NCBI RefSeq assembly: GCF_003265705.1
Contig: NW_020312968.1
Coordinates: 7,483,122 to 7,547,121 of the forward strand
Source: Callorhinus ursinus
Lineage: Eukaryota; Chordata; Mammalia; Carnivora; Otariidae
Reading direction: 5' to 3'
DNA: 64,000 nt
Shown: in pieces, positions 1 through 10,519 of the stretch
Position numbering within the stretch: the stretch's first letter is position 1
Layout: the number at the start of each line of letters is the position of its first letter
The notes under the pieces: generated by a model
Seen by the model: only the letters and a program-made list of their open reading frames with translations
The model's database searches: none
What the model was told of the DNA's origin: nothing
Program-made: the position numbers and the translations under genes

Positions 1-319
1 ATTCAGTCTCTCAGGTTCACAGTCTGGCCTCAGAGGGGGCTTTCTCTTCCCTGACAATGACACCCCGTCTCTTCAGCCCCCTACACACTGCTCTTTCTGC
101 CCCTCGTTGTGTGGTTTTTGCCAGCAGATACTAGTTTTCTTTCTTCAACACATCCCTTGTTAGTCTCTGACACTGGTTCAAGCTGTAGTTTACCAACATG
201 TTTTTTCATTTAAGTGTGGTTGTCTTAGTATAGTTTGTTTTCTAGCTATTTACCACCCTGCATCAGTCTGCGAAACTGGGAAATCATACTTTCAACTCAA
301 ATCACAAACAAAGGGATAA

Positions 320-475
320 TTGCCTTAACATATATAGAGCTTTTACAAATCAATGACAAATAAGGACAACAGCCCAGTAGAAAAAGGAGCAAAGGGTATG
401 AATAGACAAGTCACAGCAGAGGAACTACACACGACTCTTGTATATGTGAAAGGACCCTCATCCTTGATTATGATT
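320..475 (+). repeat. Old L1 fragment
   Basis: The stretch resembles the widespread mammalian L1 segment near the end of ORF2 (an A-rich run about aiding 'AATAGACAAGTCACAGCAGAGGAA'-like text, here 5'-truncated and mutated). It is the only recognisable content in positions 1-528; the flanks hold no gene that I can see. Family level is not resolved. Confidence 0.45.
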
Positions 476-527
476 ACACAGATACATGCCAGAGTGATGG
501 TATTTTTCCTATGACAAAAATAGGTGC

Positions 528-568
528 AGGGCGCCTGGGTGGCTCAGTTGGTTAAGCGACTGCCTTCT
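528..568 (+). repeat. CAN-SINE head fragment
   Basis: Only the first 40 or so bases of a full carnivore SINE (GGGCGCCTGGGTGGCTCAG onward) are present; the body and A-rich tail are missing, so this is a truncated or deleted copy. Confidence 0.7.
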
Positions 569-727
569 CAGTAGTTAGATCTACATATCCATGTGCATGG
601 TGATAAATGCTGCTGGTGAGAGATATTCTCATAATTGCTCTGGGGAAAATACATGGGCAGAGCCTCTATGAAAGACTGACAATTACTTACCAAAGCCATA
701 AATACATATACCCTTCATGTAGATCCA

Positions 728-1137
728 CATTTCTCATCCATGGCACTATTGACATCTTGGGCCAAATAATTCTTTGTCTTGTGCATTGTAGGATGTTATT
801 TTTTAAAAAATTTATTTATTTGAGAGAGAGTACGAACACAAGCGGGGGTGCTGGGGGGAGCAGTGGCAGAGGGAGAAGCCGACTCCCCACGGAGCAGGGA
901 GCCCGACATGGGGCTCGATCCCAGGACCCTGGGATCATGACCTGAGCCGAAGGCAGACGCTTAACGACTGAGCCACCCAGGCGCCCACCTTGTATGATGT
1001 TGAGCAGCATTCCTGACATCTATCCACTTGATGCCGCTAGTACCTGTACCCATAGTATGACAACCAAAATGGCTTCTAGACGTTGCCAAATATCCTCTGG
1101 GGGGCCAAAATCACACCCATTCAAGAACCAATGGTTG
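728..1137. repeat. hAT-type MITE, split by a SINE
   Basis: The halves 728-798 and 987-1137 together read like the mammalian-wide hAT-Charlie element containing 'GGCACTATTGACATCTTGGG' and ending close to 'AAGAACCAATGGTTGAG'. A CAN-SINE (799-986) sits inside it. The subfamily is not resolved. Confidence 0.5.
799..986 (-). repeat. CAN-SINE, full length
   Basis: Starts with a T-rich tail and GAGAGAG tract and ends at GAGCCACCCAGGCGCCC, the reverse complement of the tRNA-like head. Imperfect duplications (GTAGGATGTT / GTATGATGTT) flank it. Confidence 0.9.
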
Positions 1138-1140
1138 AGG

Positions 1141-1164
1141 TGTTTTTTTTTTTTTTTTTTTTTA
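1141..1164. repeat. Poly-T tract
   Basis: An uninterrupted T run beginning at about 1142 follows the hAT-type element; probably a remnant tail of the next repeat. Confidence 0.7.
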
Positions 1165-1530
1165 TTGCTGCACAGCATCCCCCCCAAACTCAGTGGCTTC
1201 AAGTAACAACTATTTCACTGGCTTGTGATTCTGAAGTCTGGATTTTGAAATCAGCTGGGCAGTTCTCCTGCTGGTCTCACCAGTGGGTCACTCATATGCC
1301 TGCATTTATTTGGTGGGGCAGGTGGGGCTGAACTCAACAGGGATACTGAGATGGCTGGGTCTTCCTTCTCACTATGTGTCGGGTCCTCTTTCCCCATACA
1401 TGGTCTCTCAGTTTGAGAAAGCGAAGGCACAACACTCTCTACAAGTGGTTTTTCTGGCAGGGTAGCCAGATTTTAATATGGTAACTCAGGGCTTCCAAAG
1501 ACATAAAAGTGAAAGCTGCTTGGCCTTCTT
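1165..1530. repeat. Ancient repeat, family unassigned
   Basis: Text such as 'CAGTGGCTTCAAGTAACAAC' followed by 'CAGTTCTCCTGCTGGTCTCAC' recurs in mammalian genomes, so I read this as an old interspersed repeat. I cannot name the family. A library search would settle it. Confidence 0.4.
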
Positions 1531-1546
1531 AAAACTGTTGCTTATT

Positions 1547-1745
1547 GGGGCACCTGGGGGGCTCAGTCGGTTAAGCCTCCAACCCTTGTTTTTGGCTCAG
1601 GTCATAATCTCATGTGTCCTGGGATTGAGCTGGGAGGGGCTCTGTGCTCAGCAGGGAGTCAGCTTGAAGATTCTCTCCCTCTGACCCTCCCCTCCACATG
1701 TGCGTGCACACTCTCTAAAATAAATAAATAAATCTTTAAAAAAAT
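1547..1745 (+). repeat. CAN-SINE with exact 12-bp TSD
   Basis: Head GGGGCACCTGGGGGGCTCAG, tail AAATAAATAAATAAATCTTTAAAAAAAT. The target duplication CTGTTGCTTATT is exact at 1535-1546 and 1746-1757, so both insertion ends are defined. Confidence 0.93.
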
Positions 1746-2041
1746 CTGTTGCTTATTTTCAGCTAAGCAATATTTTAAATATTTCTCTATAAAGCAAGGA
1801 ATCTGTCCAGAAAATTCTTAAACCTTTATGACTTCTTCTTATGATTTATTTAGTATCCAGATAAGGCCAGTCCAAGCAGAAATCATGCAAAAAGTTCACC
1901 ATCGGTCTCTCCTGGGTCCACAATATTCCAAGCCTGGATTCCCCATCCTCAGGGTTTCCCCTACCTTGGTCCCTTCTTTTTCACCATTATACTGTATCTT
2001 CCTTTTCAAAGTTTTGTTCTCAGGGTTCATATCTTTAGATC

Positions 2042-2239
2042 TTTTTTTTTTTTAAAGATTTTATTTATTTGAGAGAGAGAGAGAATGAGAGATAGAGAGC
2101 ATGAGAGGGAAGAGGGTCAGAGGGAGAAGCAGATTCCCTGCTGAGCAGGGAGCCTGATGCGGGACTCAATGCCGGGACTCGAGGATCATGACCTGAGCCG
2201 AAGGCAGTCGCTTAACCAACTGAGCCACCCAGGCGCCCC
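2042..2239 (-). repeat. CAN-SINE
   Basis: Poly-T plus GAGAGA-rich tail at the left and GAGCCACCCAGGCGCCCC at the right. Near-identical flanks (ATATCTTTAGATCT / ATATCCTTTAGATCT) mark the target duplication. Confidence 0.92.
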
Positions 2240-2795
2240 ATATCCTTTAGATCTTAACTACCACTATCTTTGTATTCCCTGACCATGTGATCTTAAATAC
2301 CCCTTCCCCCACCTCAACCCCAACCACTTGTGCAAATGCTTTTGAAGCCTCTGCTTACATCACCCCACCACTGTTGCATTGGCCAAAGCAAGTCACACAG
2401 CCAAGTCCAGAGCTAGTATGGGAGCATGAATACTGGGAGCGTGGGTCATTGAGGGCCATCAATGTCTTCTGTCCCACTCATCATTCATAATTCTGCTTAT
2501 GTCCTTTAGAGAGTTTATCACAATCTGTATTTTCATTTGCTTACTGGTTTACTTGTCAGTTTCCTTCGATGAGAGAGAGGAACTCCCAAACAGGAGTGCA
2601 TTAGTTGTGCTGTCTTACCGCCAAAATCTGTCAGTGTTTGGCATGTTGGCCAACAATAAATATCTGTTGTATAAATAACTGAGCTCTGAGTTTCCTAAGC
2701 TGTATTCAGCTCATCCACACAAGAAAACCTGTGTTGATGTGATCATGGAAAGGGCTGAAATTCCTTTTTCCATTTTTAAGCACCTTGTAGTACAT

Positions 2796-2907
2796 TTTTA
2801 TTTATTTATTAATTTTTAGACTAATCTCTACACCCAACGTGGGGTTTGAACTCATGACCCCAAGATCAAGAGCCACAGGCTCCATCGACTGAGCCCGCCA
2901 GCACCCT
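2796..2907 (-). repeat. Short tRNA-like CAN-SINE relative
   Basis: An older, shorter class: T-rich tail, then AATCTCTACACCCAACGTGG and a tRNA-like head, without the CT-rich middle section of the full-length SINEs. Confidence 0.75.
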
Positions 2908-3079
2908 CCTTAGTAGTGCATTTTAACAGTTTTCTGAAAACAATGCCTCCGTTTAAAGTTGCAGTAAATTCTTACATCCAAATGGAACATAAAATCAGAT
3001 TTTTCTATTTTTGTCATTTTTCCAATTGTAGTCTTAGAAACTTGGGGAAATATTTGATGACTTTTGTTAGTTTATAATA

Positions 3080-3400
3080 TTTCAAGATGTAATCTTTTTT
3101 TCTGTGACAACATAAAATTGACCATTTTAGCTATTTTTAAGTGTAAGGTTCAGTGGTATTAAATATATTCCTATTGCGCAACCACTACCACCATCATCTT
3201 TGCAACTTTTTCATGTTCCCAAACTGAAACTCTGTATCTGTTAAATAGTAACAATGCCCCTCTCCTCTAGCCCCTGGCAAGCACCACTCTACTTTCTGTC
3301 TTTATGAATTTGATTACTCTAGGCACCTCATATAAGTGGAATCATATGGTATTTGTCGTTTGTCTCAAGTAATCTTGATTATCTTTCAAAAGAGTTTCAC
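3080..3400 (-). repeat. Old L1 3'-end fragment
   Basis: Contains AAGGTTCAGTGGTATTAA and CAACCACTACCACCATCATC followed by a GGAATCATATGG end, the familiar reverse-oriented older mammalian L1 text. The next SINE inserted just after it. Confidence 0.7.
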
Positions 3401-3409
3401 GTTCATTTT

Positions 3410-3604
3410 TTTAAAAAGATTTTATTTATTTATTTGACAGAGAGAGACAGCCAGAGAGGGAACACAAGCAGAGGGAGTGGGAGAGGGAGAAGCAGGCTTC
3501 CCGCCGAGCAGGGAGCCTGATGTGGGGCTCGATCCCAGGACCCTGGGATCATGACCTGAACTGAAGGCAGACGCTTAACGACTGAGCCAGCCACCCAGGC
3601 ACCC
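3410..3604 (-). repeat. CAN-SINE
   Basis: TTTAAAAAGATTTTATTTATT tail, GACAGAGAGAGACAG tract and CCACCCAGGCACCCC head. CGTTCATTT occurs on both sides as the target duplication. Confidence 0.92.
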
Positions 3605-3837
3605 CTTGCGTTCATTTCTTTAGAGAGGAATGTGGACATATCACAAAGATTTGTGGAATTGAGGTAGACTAAGAGGAACTTCTGACAAGTTGTTCACTGT
3701 GGATTTTCAAATCATTGGTGACTTCAAGTTTCCTGAAGAGCTGTTTTGTCATCCAGATGGCCCTGAGACTGTGGGGATCTATTATTTTTTTCTTGTATGT
3801 TAGTTTTTAATTGTAACTATGGAACATTCAGAGAGCT

Positions 3838-3966
3838 TTTTTTTTCCAGTAGGCTCTACGTCCAACGTGGAGTCCAATCTGGGGTCTGAACTCATGACCT
3901 TGAGATCAAGACTTGAGCTGAGATCCAGAGCTGGACATTTAACCGACTGAGCCACTGAGGTGCCCC
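3838..3966 (-). repeat. Short tRNA-like CAN-SINE relative
   Basis: Poly-T tail, CTCTACGTCCAACGTGG body and GAGCCACTGAGGTGCCCC head. GAGAGCTTTT flanks both ends as a target duplication. Confidence 0.75.
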
Positions 3967-4223
3967 TGCAGAGAGCTTTTGTACAGTATACTTTAGGGAA
4001 TTTGACAGCTATGAATTTATGCAGGTAAGGTGCTGCTAATCTTGCTTCTCCTTTCTAATTCTGCTTCTTTGACGAGTACACAAGATTCTTAATCTTTCAG
4101 AGTACAGTGAGCTTATGCTTCTTTACTGGTAGCCTGGAAGGAAGGAACAGGAAGGAAGGGATAAAACCATACATGATTTCAGGATGTTGGTATTATTTAT
4201 TTATTTTATTAAAAAATTTTTTT

Positions 4224-4418
4224 AGGGCGCCTGGGCGGCTCAGTCGTTGGGCGTCTGCCTTCGGCTCGGGTCACGATTCCAGGTCCTGGGATCGAGCCCT
4301 GCGTCGGGCTCCCTGCTCGGCGGGAAGCCTGCTTCTCCCTCTCCCACTCCCACTGCTTGTGTTCCCTCTCTCGCTGTGTCTCTGTCTGTCAAATAAATAA
4401 ATAAAATCTTAAAAAAAA
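4224..4418 (+). repeat. CAN-SINE, nested
   Basis: Full-length + copy (AGGGCGCCTGGGCGGCTCAG to AATAAATAAAATCTTAAAAAAAA). It lies in the T-rich tail of the minus element that continues at 4419, so it is the younger insertion. Confidence 0.9.
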
Positions 4419-4531
4419 TTTTTTTTTTAATTTTTATTTTTTAGGAGACACTGTGCCCAACATGGGTCTTGAACTTACAACCCCTAGATCAAGAGTCACA
4501 TGCTCTACCCACTGAGCCGGCCAGGTGCCCC
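4419..4531 (-). repeat. Short tRNA-like CAN-SINE relative, host of the SINE at 4224
   Basis: T-rich tail, GCCCAACATGGGTCTTGAAC and GAGCCGGCCAGGTGCCCC head. GGTATTATTT before 4203 and GGTATTACTT after 4531 look like its own target duplication, enclosing the nested + SINE. Confidence 0.75.
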
Positions 4532-5840
4532 AGGGTTGTTGGTATTACTTTAAATTATGTACTTTATGCATAATCAGCTTTCTTAATTCTTATGCTAATT
4601 CACTATTTAAAATCTTTCAGTACACATCCGTTTGTGAATATAACAAAAAGATGGTACATTTCTCATGTGTATTTATTTCTTCAGTTTACATATATCATCT
4701 AATCCTCAAACAGCAAACCTATAAGATAATGGCAGCGATGCTGCATATAACTTAGACATGGTAAAAGAAAATCTTAATACAAAGTATGTTACAGTAGCAA
4801 CTTTATTCTAGCTCAGTGACCTCAGGCAACTTATTTCCCTTCTCAGGGACAGTGTCTTCAACTGTGAAGACGTTCTAGATATTGGTTCCGGGCGCCAACA
4901 ACAAAGCAGAACCACTTATATAGAGATAACATACAACTTAAAATGATTTTGTGCATATTTTGAATATATTGCATAGGACTCAGGACAGAATATCACTTTT
5001 TTCACAGTAGAAGGCTGTGTTTTCAAATGAGAAAAAGAAAAGAGGTTTCATTCCGACTTACCCAACAGATTTTGGAGGCTGATAAATAAATAAATGTTTT
5101 TCCTCTCTCTGAAAAGACTGTGTCAGAGTTTTAGCTATAGCAGAATTGCTTACATCGTAGTTTAAAGCAAAGATCCAGAGAGTTTAACTGGAAACACACA
5201 GTCTTCATGACAAGCTGATGAAGTGTGAAAATGAGGTTAGTTGGATGCAAGGACATAAAGAAAGAAAAGATGGTTTTGTAGACACTCGGTGGTACCCCCG
5301 TGGAGAAAGGTCACACTAACATTCCGTAATGTTATTGCATTCGGTCAATGGGGGAGAAAATTCTTCTAAGACTTTTAATTAAGGTGAGGATGGCAAACAG
5401 CATATCAACACCTTCCCGGAGAAGCATTAGTCACCTGGGGAATCATGTCCATACCCAGACGCTAAATGTAGCCAGGAACAAGTATGAACAGAAAAACGAG
5501 ATTTGAAAACGATCGTTCAGGCCCTCATAGAATGAAACACTGTAGGGATTAAGTTCTAGTAGCCTGGTGGTGGCAGGGCGGCACAGGGAAGCAGAGAGGG
5601 GAAGAGCGGCTGGTAGTCAAGGGAGGTTCTGCCTTCAAAAGGTTTGGAGCTGGGACATACAAAGCAAGCAGCGGCACTAAAATGCCGAATTCGGAGGTGT
5701 ACAAGCTCTTTCCAGATCCGGTGTTCGATCCTCTCCCCGTCCTGCAGGGCTCTGCGAACTCCTCTGCCGTCCACACAGCACGAAGTGTCACTCTTGAAAT
5801 ACTGTGCTAGACTCTTAGGATTTAAAAACGAATGGGGTTT
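4532..5840. other. Intergenic stretch, nothing recognised
   Basis: About 1.3 kb without a repeat I can name and without a coding signal: the open frames are short and show no family resemblance or plausible splice pattern. Confidence 0.5.
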
Positions 5841-5970
5841 CGGGCGCCTGACTGGCTCAGTCAGAAGAACATGTGAGCTTGATCTCAGGGTGGTGAGTTC
5901 GAGTCCCACATTGGGTGTAGAGATTACAAAATAAATGAATAAATAAACTTTAGTAAATAAATAAATAAAT
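5841..5970 (+). repeat. Short tRNA-like CAN-SINE relative
   Basis: GGGCGCCTGACTGGCTCAG head, GAGTTCGAGTCCCACATTGG (B-box-like) and a repeated AAATAAATAAAT tail, with no CT-rich middle section. Confidence 0.75.
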
Positions 5971-5974
5971 ACGA

Positions 5975-6158
5975 GGTTTTATTTGACAGAGAGAGAGAGA
6001 GACACGGCGAGAGAGGGAACACATTCAGGGGGAGTGGGAGAGGGAGAAGCAGGCTTCCCGCGGAGCAGGGAGCCCAATGCGGGGCTCGATCCTAGGACCC
6101 CAGGATCATGACCTGAGCCGAAGGCAGACGCTTAATGACTGAGCCACCCAGGCGCCCC
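5975..6158 (-). repeat. CAN-SINE
   Basis: Directly abuts the previous short + element. Left end GTTTTATTTGACAGAGAGAG, right end GAGCCACCCAGGCGCCCC; CGAGG occurs on both sides. Confidence 0.88.
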
Positions 6159-6159
6159 G

Positions 6160-6715
6160 AGGAGGTTCCGTCTTAAATCTGATTCTTCAGGTGTCCAGTT
6201 CACTAGCTGTAAGGAAGGGGGCAGGATGGGGATGGCTGGGGTAGAATGTACTTAAGCAACATGGTGCGGTGCTGGCAGGGATGTCATGATGTGTATATAG
6301 AGCCATCGGAGTTGAGGGGAGGCCCTGATGGGCCCCAGAATGTTCACAAAGAGGGTCACATTTGATCTAGTTCTCAGGAGGTAAAGGGACAGTGGTAAGC
6401 ACAGTAAGGGACGGGCTGGCCAGGGTACGGATTGGGAGAACTGGCATTGCCGAGAGATGGGGTAGGGATGTGCATACAGAGCCAGAGAGCTTGAAAGAAT
6501 AAGGCGTGTTTGGAGTGTAGCTGTTGTTTCTCACCATTAAAAAGAAAGTTCCAGCTTCCTTTAGATCATGTTCATCGTATTTTTCTCATGGCCTTCACCT
6601 CCAGCCTGGATCTTAGAGCACTCAGTTTCCAATCCCCACCAAAAAAGTCATTGTGAGTGTAACCTGATATAAGATTCTAACTTAGCCAATCATGGAAGGC
6701 TAAAGAAGGGATGGC
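6160..6715. other. Intergenic stretch, nothing recognised
   Basis: About 550 bases of unique-looking sequence between repeats. No open frame of interest and no repeat recognised by eye. Confidence 0.5.
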
Positions 6716-6847
6716 CAGAGGCACTGATGACACAGTATGCTGAGCACTTATGAGGTGTGTGGGTAAGCCCCTTATAGTGTCATGATAGTTAACCCTCATA
6801 ACAACTGCATGGACTAGCTACTATCATTCTTTCATTCATTCATCCAT

Positions 6848-6940
6848 TCAAAGTAAGCTCTATGCCAAATGTGGGGCTCGAACTTACAACCCTGACATCA
6901 AGAATCACATGCTCTATTCATTGAGCCAGCCAGGTGCCCC
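6848..6940 (-). repeat. Short tRNA-like CAN-SINE relative
   Basis: AAGTAAGCTCTATGCC, then a tRNA-like segment ending at GAGCCAGCCAGGTGCCCC. It interrupts the MIR. Confidence 0.75.
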
Positions 6941-6948
6941 CATTCCCA

Positions 6949-7356
6949 TTTTTTAAAAAAGATTTTATTTATTTGAGGGGCACCTGGGTGGCTCAGTCAT
7001 TAAGCGTCTGCCTTCGGCTCAGATCATGATCCCAGCGTCCTGGGATCGAGCCCTGCATCTGGCTCCCTGCTCCGCGGGAAGCCTGCTTCTCCCTCTCCCA
7101 CTCCCCCTGCTTGTGTTCCCTCTCTCGCTGTGTCTCTCTCTGTCAAATAAATAAATATAATCTAAAAAAATTAAGATTTTATTTATTTGAGAGAGAGTGT
7201 GAGCATGCAAGTAGGGGGAGCAGAAGAGAGGGAAGTAGAGGGAGAAGCAGACTCCCCGCTGAGCAGGGAGCTTGATGCGGGGTTTGATCTCAGGACCCTG
7301 AGATCATGACCTGAGCCAAAGGCAGACACTTCACCGATCGAGCAGGCCAGGCGCCC
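6949..7356 (-). repeat. CAN-SINE split by a second CAN-SINE
   Basis: Tail at 6949-6977 and body plus head at 7173-7356. CCATTCCCATTTTT / CTATTCCCATTTTT are its target duplication inside the MIR. A + strand SINE separates the tail from the body. Confidence 0.88.
6978..7172 (+). repeat. CAN-SINE inserted in another CAN-SINE
   Basis: GGGCACCTGGGTGGCTCAG to ATAATCTAAAAAAATT. The 19-bp duplication AAGATTTTATTTATTTGAG is exact at 6959-6977 and 7173-7191 and is host SINE tail sequence, which proves the order of insertion. Confidence 0.93.
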
Positions 7357-7480
7357 AGCCCCTATTCCCATTTTTAAATGAAGACGTAGGCACAGAGAGG
7401 CTGGGCATCTTTGTCTGAAGTTGTCTTGCAGGGAGCTATGGACTACGGTTCTAACCCAGGCAACGTGACTGAAGGACCTC

Positions 7481-8081
7481 CACTCTTAGCTCATTTGCTG
7501 TCCTTCGTCAAGACTGTGAGCACTACCACCACCAGGACAACAAACAAGAGGCATCATATGAACATCTCACTCATCCTGGGTCTTTCCCTCCTCATGTGGA
7601 AAGGACAAAACACCAGTGAGGGACTAGGTGACTACCTACTGGTGCTAGGCTACCAGATCTGGTTTCAAGGGAGGACTGATAATTGAGGGGTAGCCATAGC
7701 CAGCCCTCTCCAGGTCTGCCTGGGTCTGCCTGGGCTGCTGAGCTGCCTTGCCCAAGGTCATGACCCTTCCCAGGATGCACCATATCCAATGATTAATTCA
7801 GGAGGCTATGTAAAGTTCCGGCATCTAGGGACAATAATTTGGAGGTTGGCTGAGCCCGTTGCTGGGTTCACATGGCAGCTCAACTTTTCCCTCTGTCCCA
7901 TCCTGCTTCCTGTCCCTCCGTCCAAAGGTGTTGACCTCATGGACATTTTTTAATGAACATCTTGCCACTCTGTCTCAGAGCCTGCTTCCCTGGGAACCCG
8001 ATCCGTGACAACATCAATTCCATTGACCAGAGAAGTCCGTGGCCTCTCACTTTGTGTCCAGTGTAACTTCCATTCACATTA
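7481..8081. other. Intergenic stretch, nothing recognised
   Basis: About 600 bases between the MIR and the Tigger-like element. There are open frames under 100 codons but no recognisable protein and no named repeat. Confidence 0.45.
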
Positions 8082-8586
8082 CAGATCTTCCTCAGCTCGT
8101 GATGGGGTTACATCCGGATAGACCCACGATAAGTTGAAAATATCTTCAGTCAAAAATGCATTTAGTACACCTAGCCTACCGAACATCATAGCTTAGCCTA
8201 GCCCAGCTTAAACGTGCTCAGAACACCCACATTACCCTACAGTTGGGCCAAATCATCTAACACAAAGCCCATTTTATAATGAAGTGTTGAATATCTCATG
8301 TCATGTATTGAGTACTGTGCTCAAAGTGAAAAACAGAATGGTTGTCTGGGTACAGAATGGTTGTGAGTGTATCGGTTGTTGACCCTCGTGATCTCTGGGC
8401 TGACTGGGGGCCTCGGCTCCCTGTCTCTGCCTGGCATCATGAAAGAGTCTCATACCACTTCTGGCTGGACCAGAAAAAGATCCAAATTCGAAATCTGAAG
8501 TATAGTTTCTACTGAACGCATTTCACATTCGCACCATCGTAAAGCTGAACGATTAAGTCAGACCATCGGAACTTGGTGACCATCTG
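8082..8586 (-). mobile_element. Complete Tigger-like (Tc1/mariner) MITE
   Basis: A 505-bp element flanked by TA dinucleotides (8080-8081 and 8587-8588). It starts CAGATCTTCC and ends CCATCTG. The inverted ends match at roughly two thirds of the first 32 positions. The interior (CACCATCGTAAAGCTGAACG, CAAAGCCCATTTTATAATG) is familiar from mammalian Tigger-derived non-autonomous elements. It has no transposase frame. Strand is my guess from the remembered consensus. Confidence 0.8.
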
Positions 8587-8721
8587 TAGTTTCAAAACCA
8601 TCTGCCTTATTTTAAGAACCTTTGATTTTTTTATGTTTCCTGATAAATACCCAAGAACTTAAATTTATAAAATTCTCAAAGGTCAGCCATACAAGGACAC
8701 AATGCCCCCTTTTGTGTCAAT

Positions 8722-9005
8722 AGACTTTTTTATTTAAAAAAATTTTTTTAAAGATTTTATTTTTAAGTAATCCCTACACCCAACGTGGGGCTTGAACTTA
8801 CAAGCCTGGTATCAAGAGTCTCATGCTCTACTGACTGAGCCGGCCAGGTTCCCTCAGTAGGCTTTATTTAGAGAAGTTTTAGGTTCACACCAATATTTAG
8901 CGGAAGGTATGGAGTCTCCTACACCGCCTGCCCACCCCATCCTCCAGGCACAGCATCCCCAGATATCCATGTCCATTTCCTTTGGTTTCGGCAATAGGTA
9001 TAGGT
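8722..9005 (-). repeat. Old L1 3' fragment, interrupted
   Basis: 'GAGAAGTTTTAGGTTCACAC' and the GCGGAAGGTATGGAGT text belong to the old mammalian L1 3' region. A short SINE occupies 8734-8854. Confidence 0.55.
8734..8854 (-). repeat. Short tRNA-like CAN-SINE relative
   Basis: T-rich tail, TCCCTACACCCAACGTGGGG and GAGCCGGCCAGGTTCCCT head. Flanks CAATAGACTTTTTTATT / CAGTAGGCTTTATTTAG look like a decayed target duplication. Confidence 0.75.
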
Positions 9006-9094
9006 TATGCAAGTAGACTTCTTTAAACCCAAAACTTTCATTAAAATAGTTTATGTGATTTTTTTAATTGTTATTTTTAATGTTTGAATGGTTG

Positions 9095-9245
9095 GCAGAC
9101 TTGATTTCAATAGGCTCTTACTCGGCAACTCGCTAGACTTTTTGAGTCCCAGTGTCCTCGTGTGTACAATTGGAATAACAGTTTTGGGGAGGATTAAATT
9201 AGATAACATATTCAAACTCCAAGCTAAGTGCCTGGCATTTAATAT
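9095..9245 (+). repeat. MIR
   Basis: Core and 3' part visible: GTCCCAGTGTCCTCGTGTGT, then AATTGGAATAACAG and GCTAAGTGCCTGGCATTTAA. Confidence 0.65.
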
Positions 9246-9262
9246 TCAGAAAATGGGCATTT

Positions 9263-9446
9263 TTTGGGGGAAGATTTTATTTATTTGTGTGTGAGAGAGA
9301 GAGAGCACTAGCAGGGGGAGTGGCAGGCAGAGGAAGAAGCAGGCTCCCCTCTGAGCAAGGAGCCCAACCCAATCCGAGGACCCTGGGATCATGACCTGAG
9401 CTGAATGAAGGCAGACGCTTAACCGACTGCGCCACCCAGGCGACTC
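9263..9446 (-). repeat. CAN-SINE
   Basis: AAGATTTTATTTATTTGTGTG tail, GAGAGAG tract and CCACCCAGGCGACTC head. AAATGGGCATTTT / AAACAGGCATTTT flank it. Confidence 0.88.
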
Positions 9447-9499
9447 GAAAACAGGCATTTTAATGTAAACTTGGCACTGCGTAGGCCATAGCATGTATG

Positions 9500-9862
9500 T
9501 GTTTTCCATGGCTCCTATAACACATTACCACAAACTTGGTGGCTTAAAACAGCAGAAACGTATTCTTTCATGCTCCTGGAGGCTGGAGGTTCTAGGGGAG
9601 AGTCCTTCCTGGCCTCTTCCAGCCTCTGGTGGAGGCTGACACTGCTTTACTGTGCTGCATCAGCTTGCATGCTCACATTGTCTTCTGTCTGCCTCCCTTT
9701 TATAAGGATACGTGTGATTGCACTTAAGGCCCACCCTGATAACCCAGGATAATCTCCCCAACTCAAGATCTTTAATTTAATCCCGTCTGCAAAGACCCTG
9801 TTTCCATATAAAGGAACACTTCCAAGTTCTAGTGATTAGGATCTGAAATCTTTGCTTACCAC
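9500..9862 (-). mobile_element. Solo LTR of MLT1/MST type (ERVL-MaLR)
   Basis: Reading the reverse strand gives the usual MaLR LTR order: a GATTAGG-near start, AAAGACCC, GGCCTTAAGTG, the TCCTTATAA motif, CTCCAG and a GTTTTAAGCCACCAAG end. Only the LTR is seen. No gag, pol or env region lies beside it, so this is an old solo LTR or the remains of one. Confidence 0.7.
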
Positions 9863-9987
9863 AGTTTACCATACAGGGTGACACATTTCCTATCCTGCCT
9901 TTATAAGGCATGGTCCTAAACATTGCACCTTTGATCACTAAAATAGTTCTTTGCCCCTTCTAGTTTGTCATTCAAAACCATCTGCTT

Positions 9988-10185
9988 TATTTATTTTTTA
10001 TTTATTTATTTTTTTATTGAGAGAGAGAGAGAGAATGATAGAGAGCATGAGAGGGAGGAGGGTCAGAGGGAGAAGCAGACTCCCTGCTAAGCAGGGAGCC
10101 CGATGCGGACTTGATCCCGGGACTCCAGGATCATGACCTGAGCTGAAGGCAGCCACTTAACCGACTGAGCCCCCCCAGGTGCCCC
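9988..10185 (-). repeat. CAN-SINE
   Basis: Repeated TTTATTTATT tail, GAGAGAGAGAGAATGATAG tract and an altered head (GAGCCCCCCCAGGTGCCCC). It is in tandem with the next SINE. Confidence 0.88.
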
Positions 10186-10187
10186 TG

Positions 10188-10368
10188 CTTTTTTTTTTTT
10201 TTTTTTTTTTAAGATTTTATTTATTTATTTGAGAGAGAGAAGGAGCAGGTAGGAGGAGCATACTCCGCACTGAGCAGGGAGCCCCTTGTGGGGCTGCATC
10301 CCAGGAGCCTGAGCTCAGGACCCCAGCTGAAGGCAGATGCTTAACCAATTGAGCGACCGGGGCACCTG
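10188..10368 (-). repeat. CAN-SINE
   Basis: Begins with a 20-base T run and ends GAGCGACCGGGGCACCTG. CATCTGCTTTATTT (before 9988) and CATCTGCCTTATTT (after 10368) enclose the pair, so one SINE probably inserted into the other's tail. Confidence 0.88.
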
Positions 10369-10519
10369 CATCTGCCTTATTTCAAGAAACTTCTTCCCTC
10401 TCCTAGAGGGACAGGGGCTCCCAAAGTTGGGTAGTTTCATTAAGGTCTCAGCACTGGGCCATGTTGCTATTGTGGAGGCATCTTTCCAAGGTTTTAATTA
10501 ATTCGAGGATGTAGCACCA

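Larger units (their letters stand above)
6718..7480 (-). repeat. MIR split by three later insertions
   Basis: The MIR-like halves are about 6718-6845 and 7358-7480 ('GAGCACTTATGAGGTGTGTG' and 'CATTTTTAAATGAAGACGTAGG'). Two SINEs separate them, and one of those has a third inside. Confidence 0.65.

Noticed and set aside
5841..5970. tRNA genes at SINE heads
   Set aside because: A- and B-box-like sequence is present in the SINE heads, but there is no intact cloverleaf and each is attached to a SINE body or A-rich tail.
7411..7686. 91-codon frame at 7411
   Set aside because: It starts within a MIR and has no homology I can recognise.
9500..9862. Endogenous retrovirus with coding genes
   Set aside because: Only an LTR-like segment is visible. 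No retroviral coding domain was found near it.
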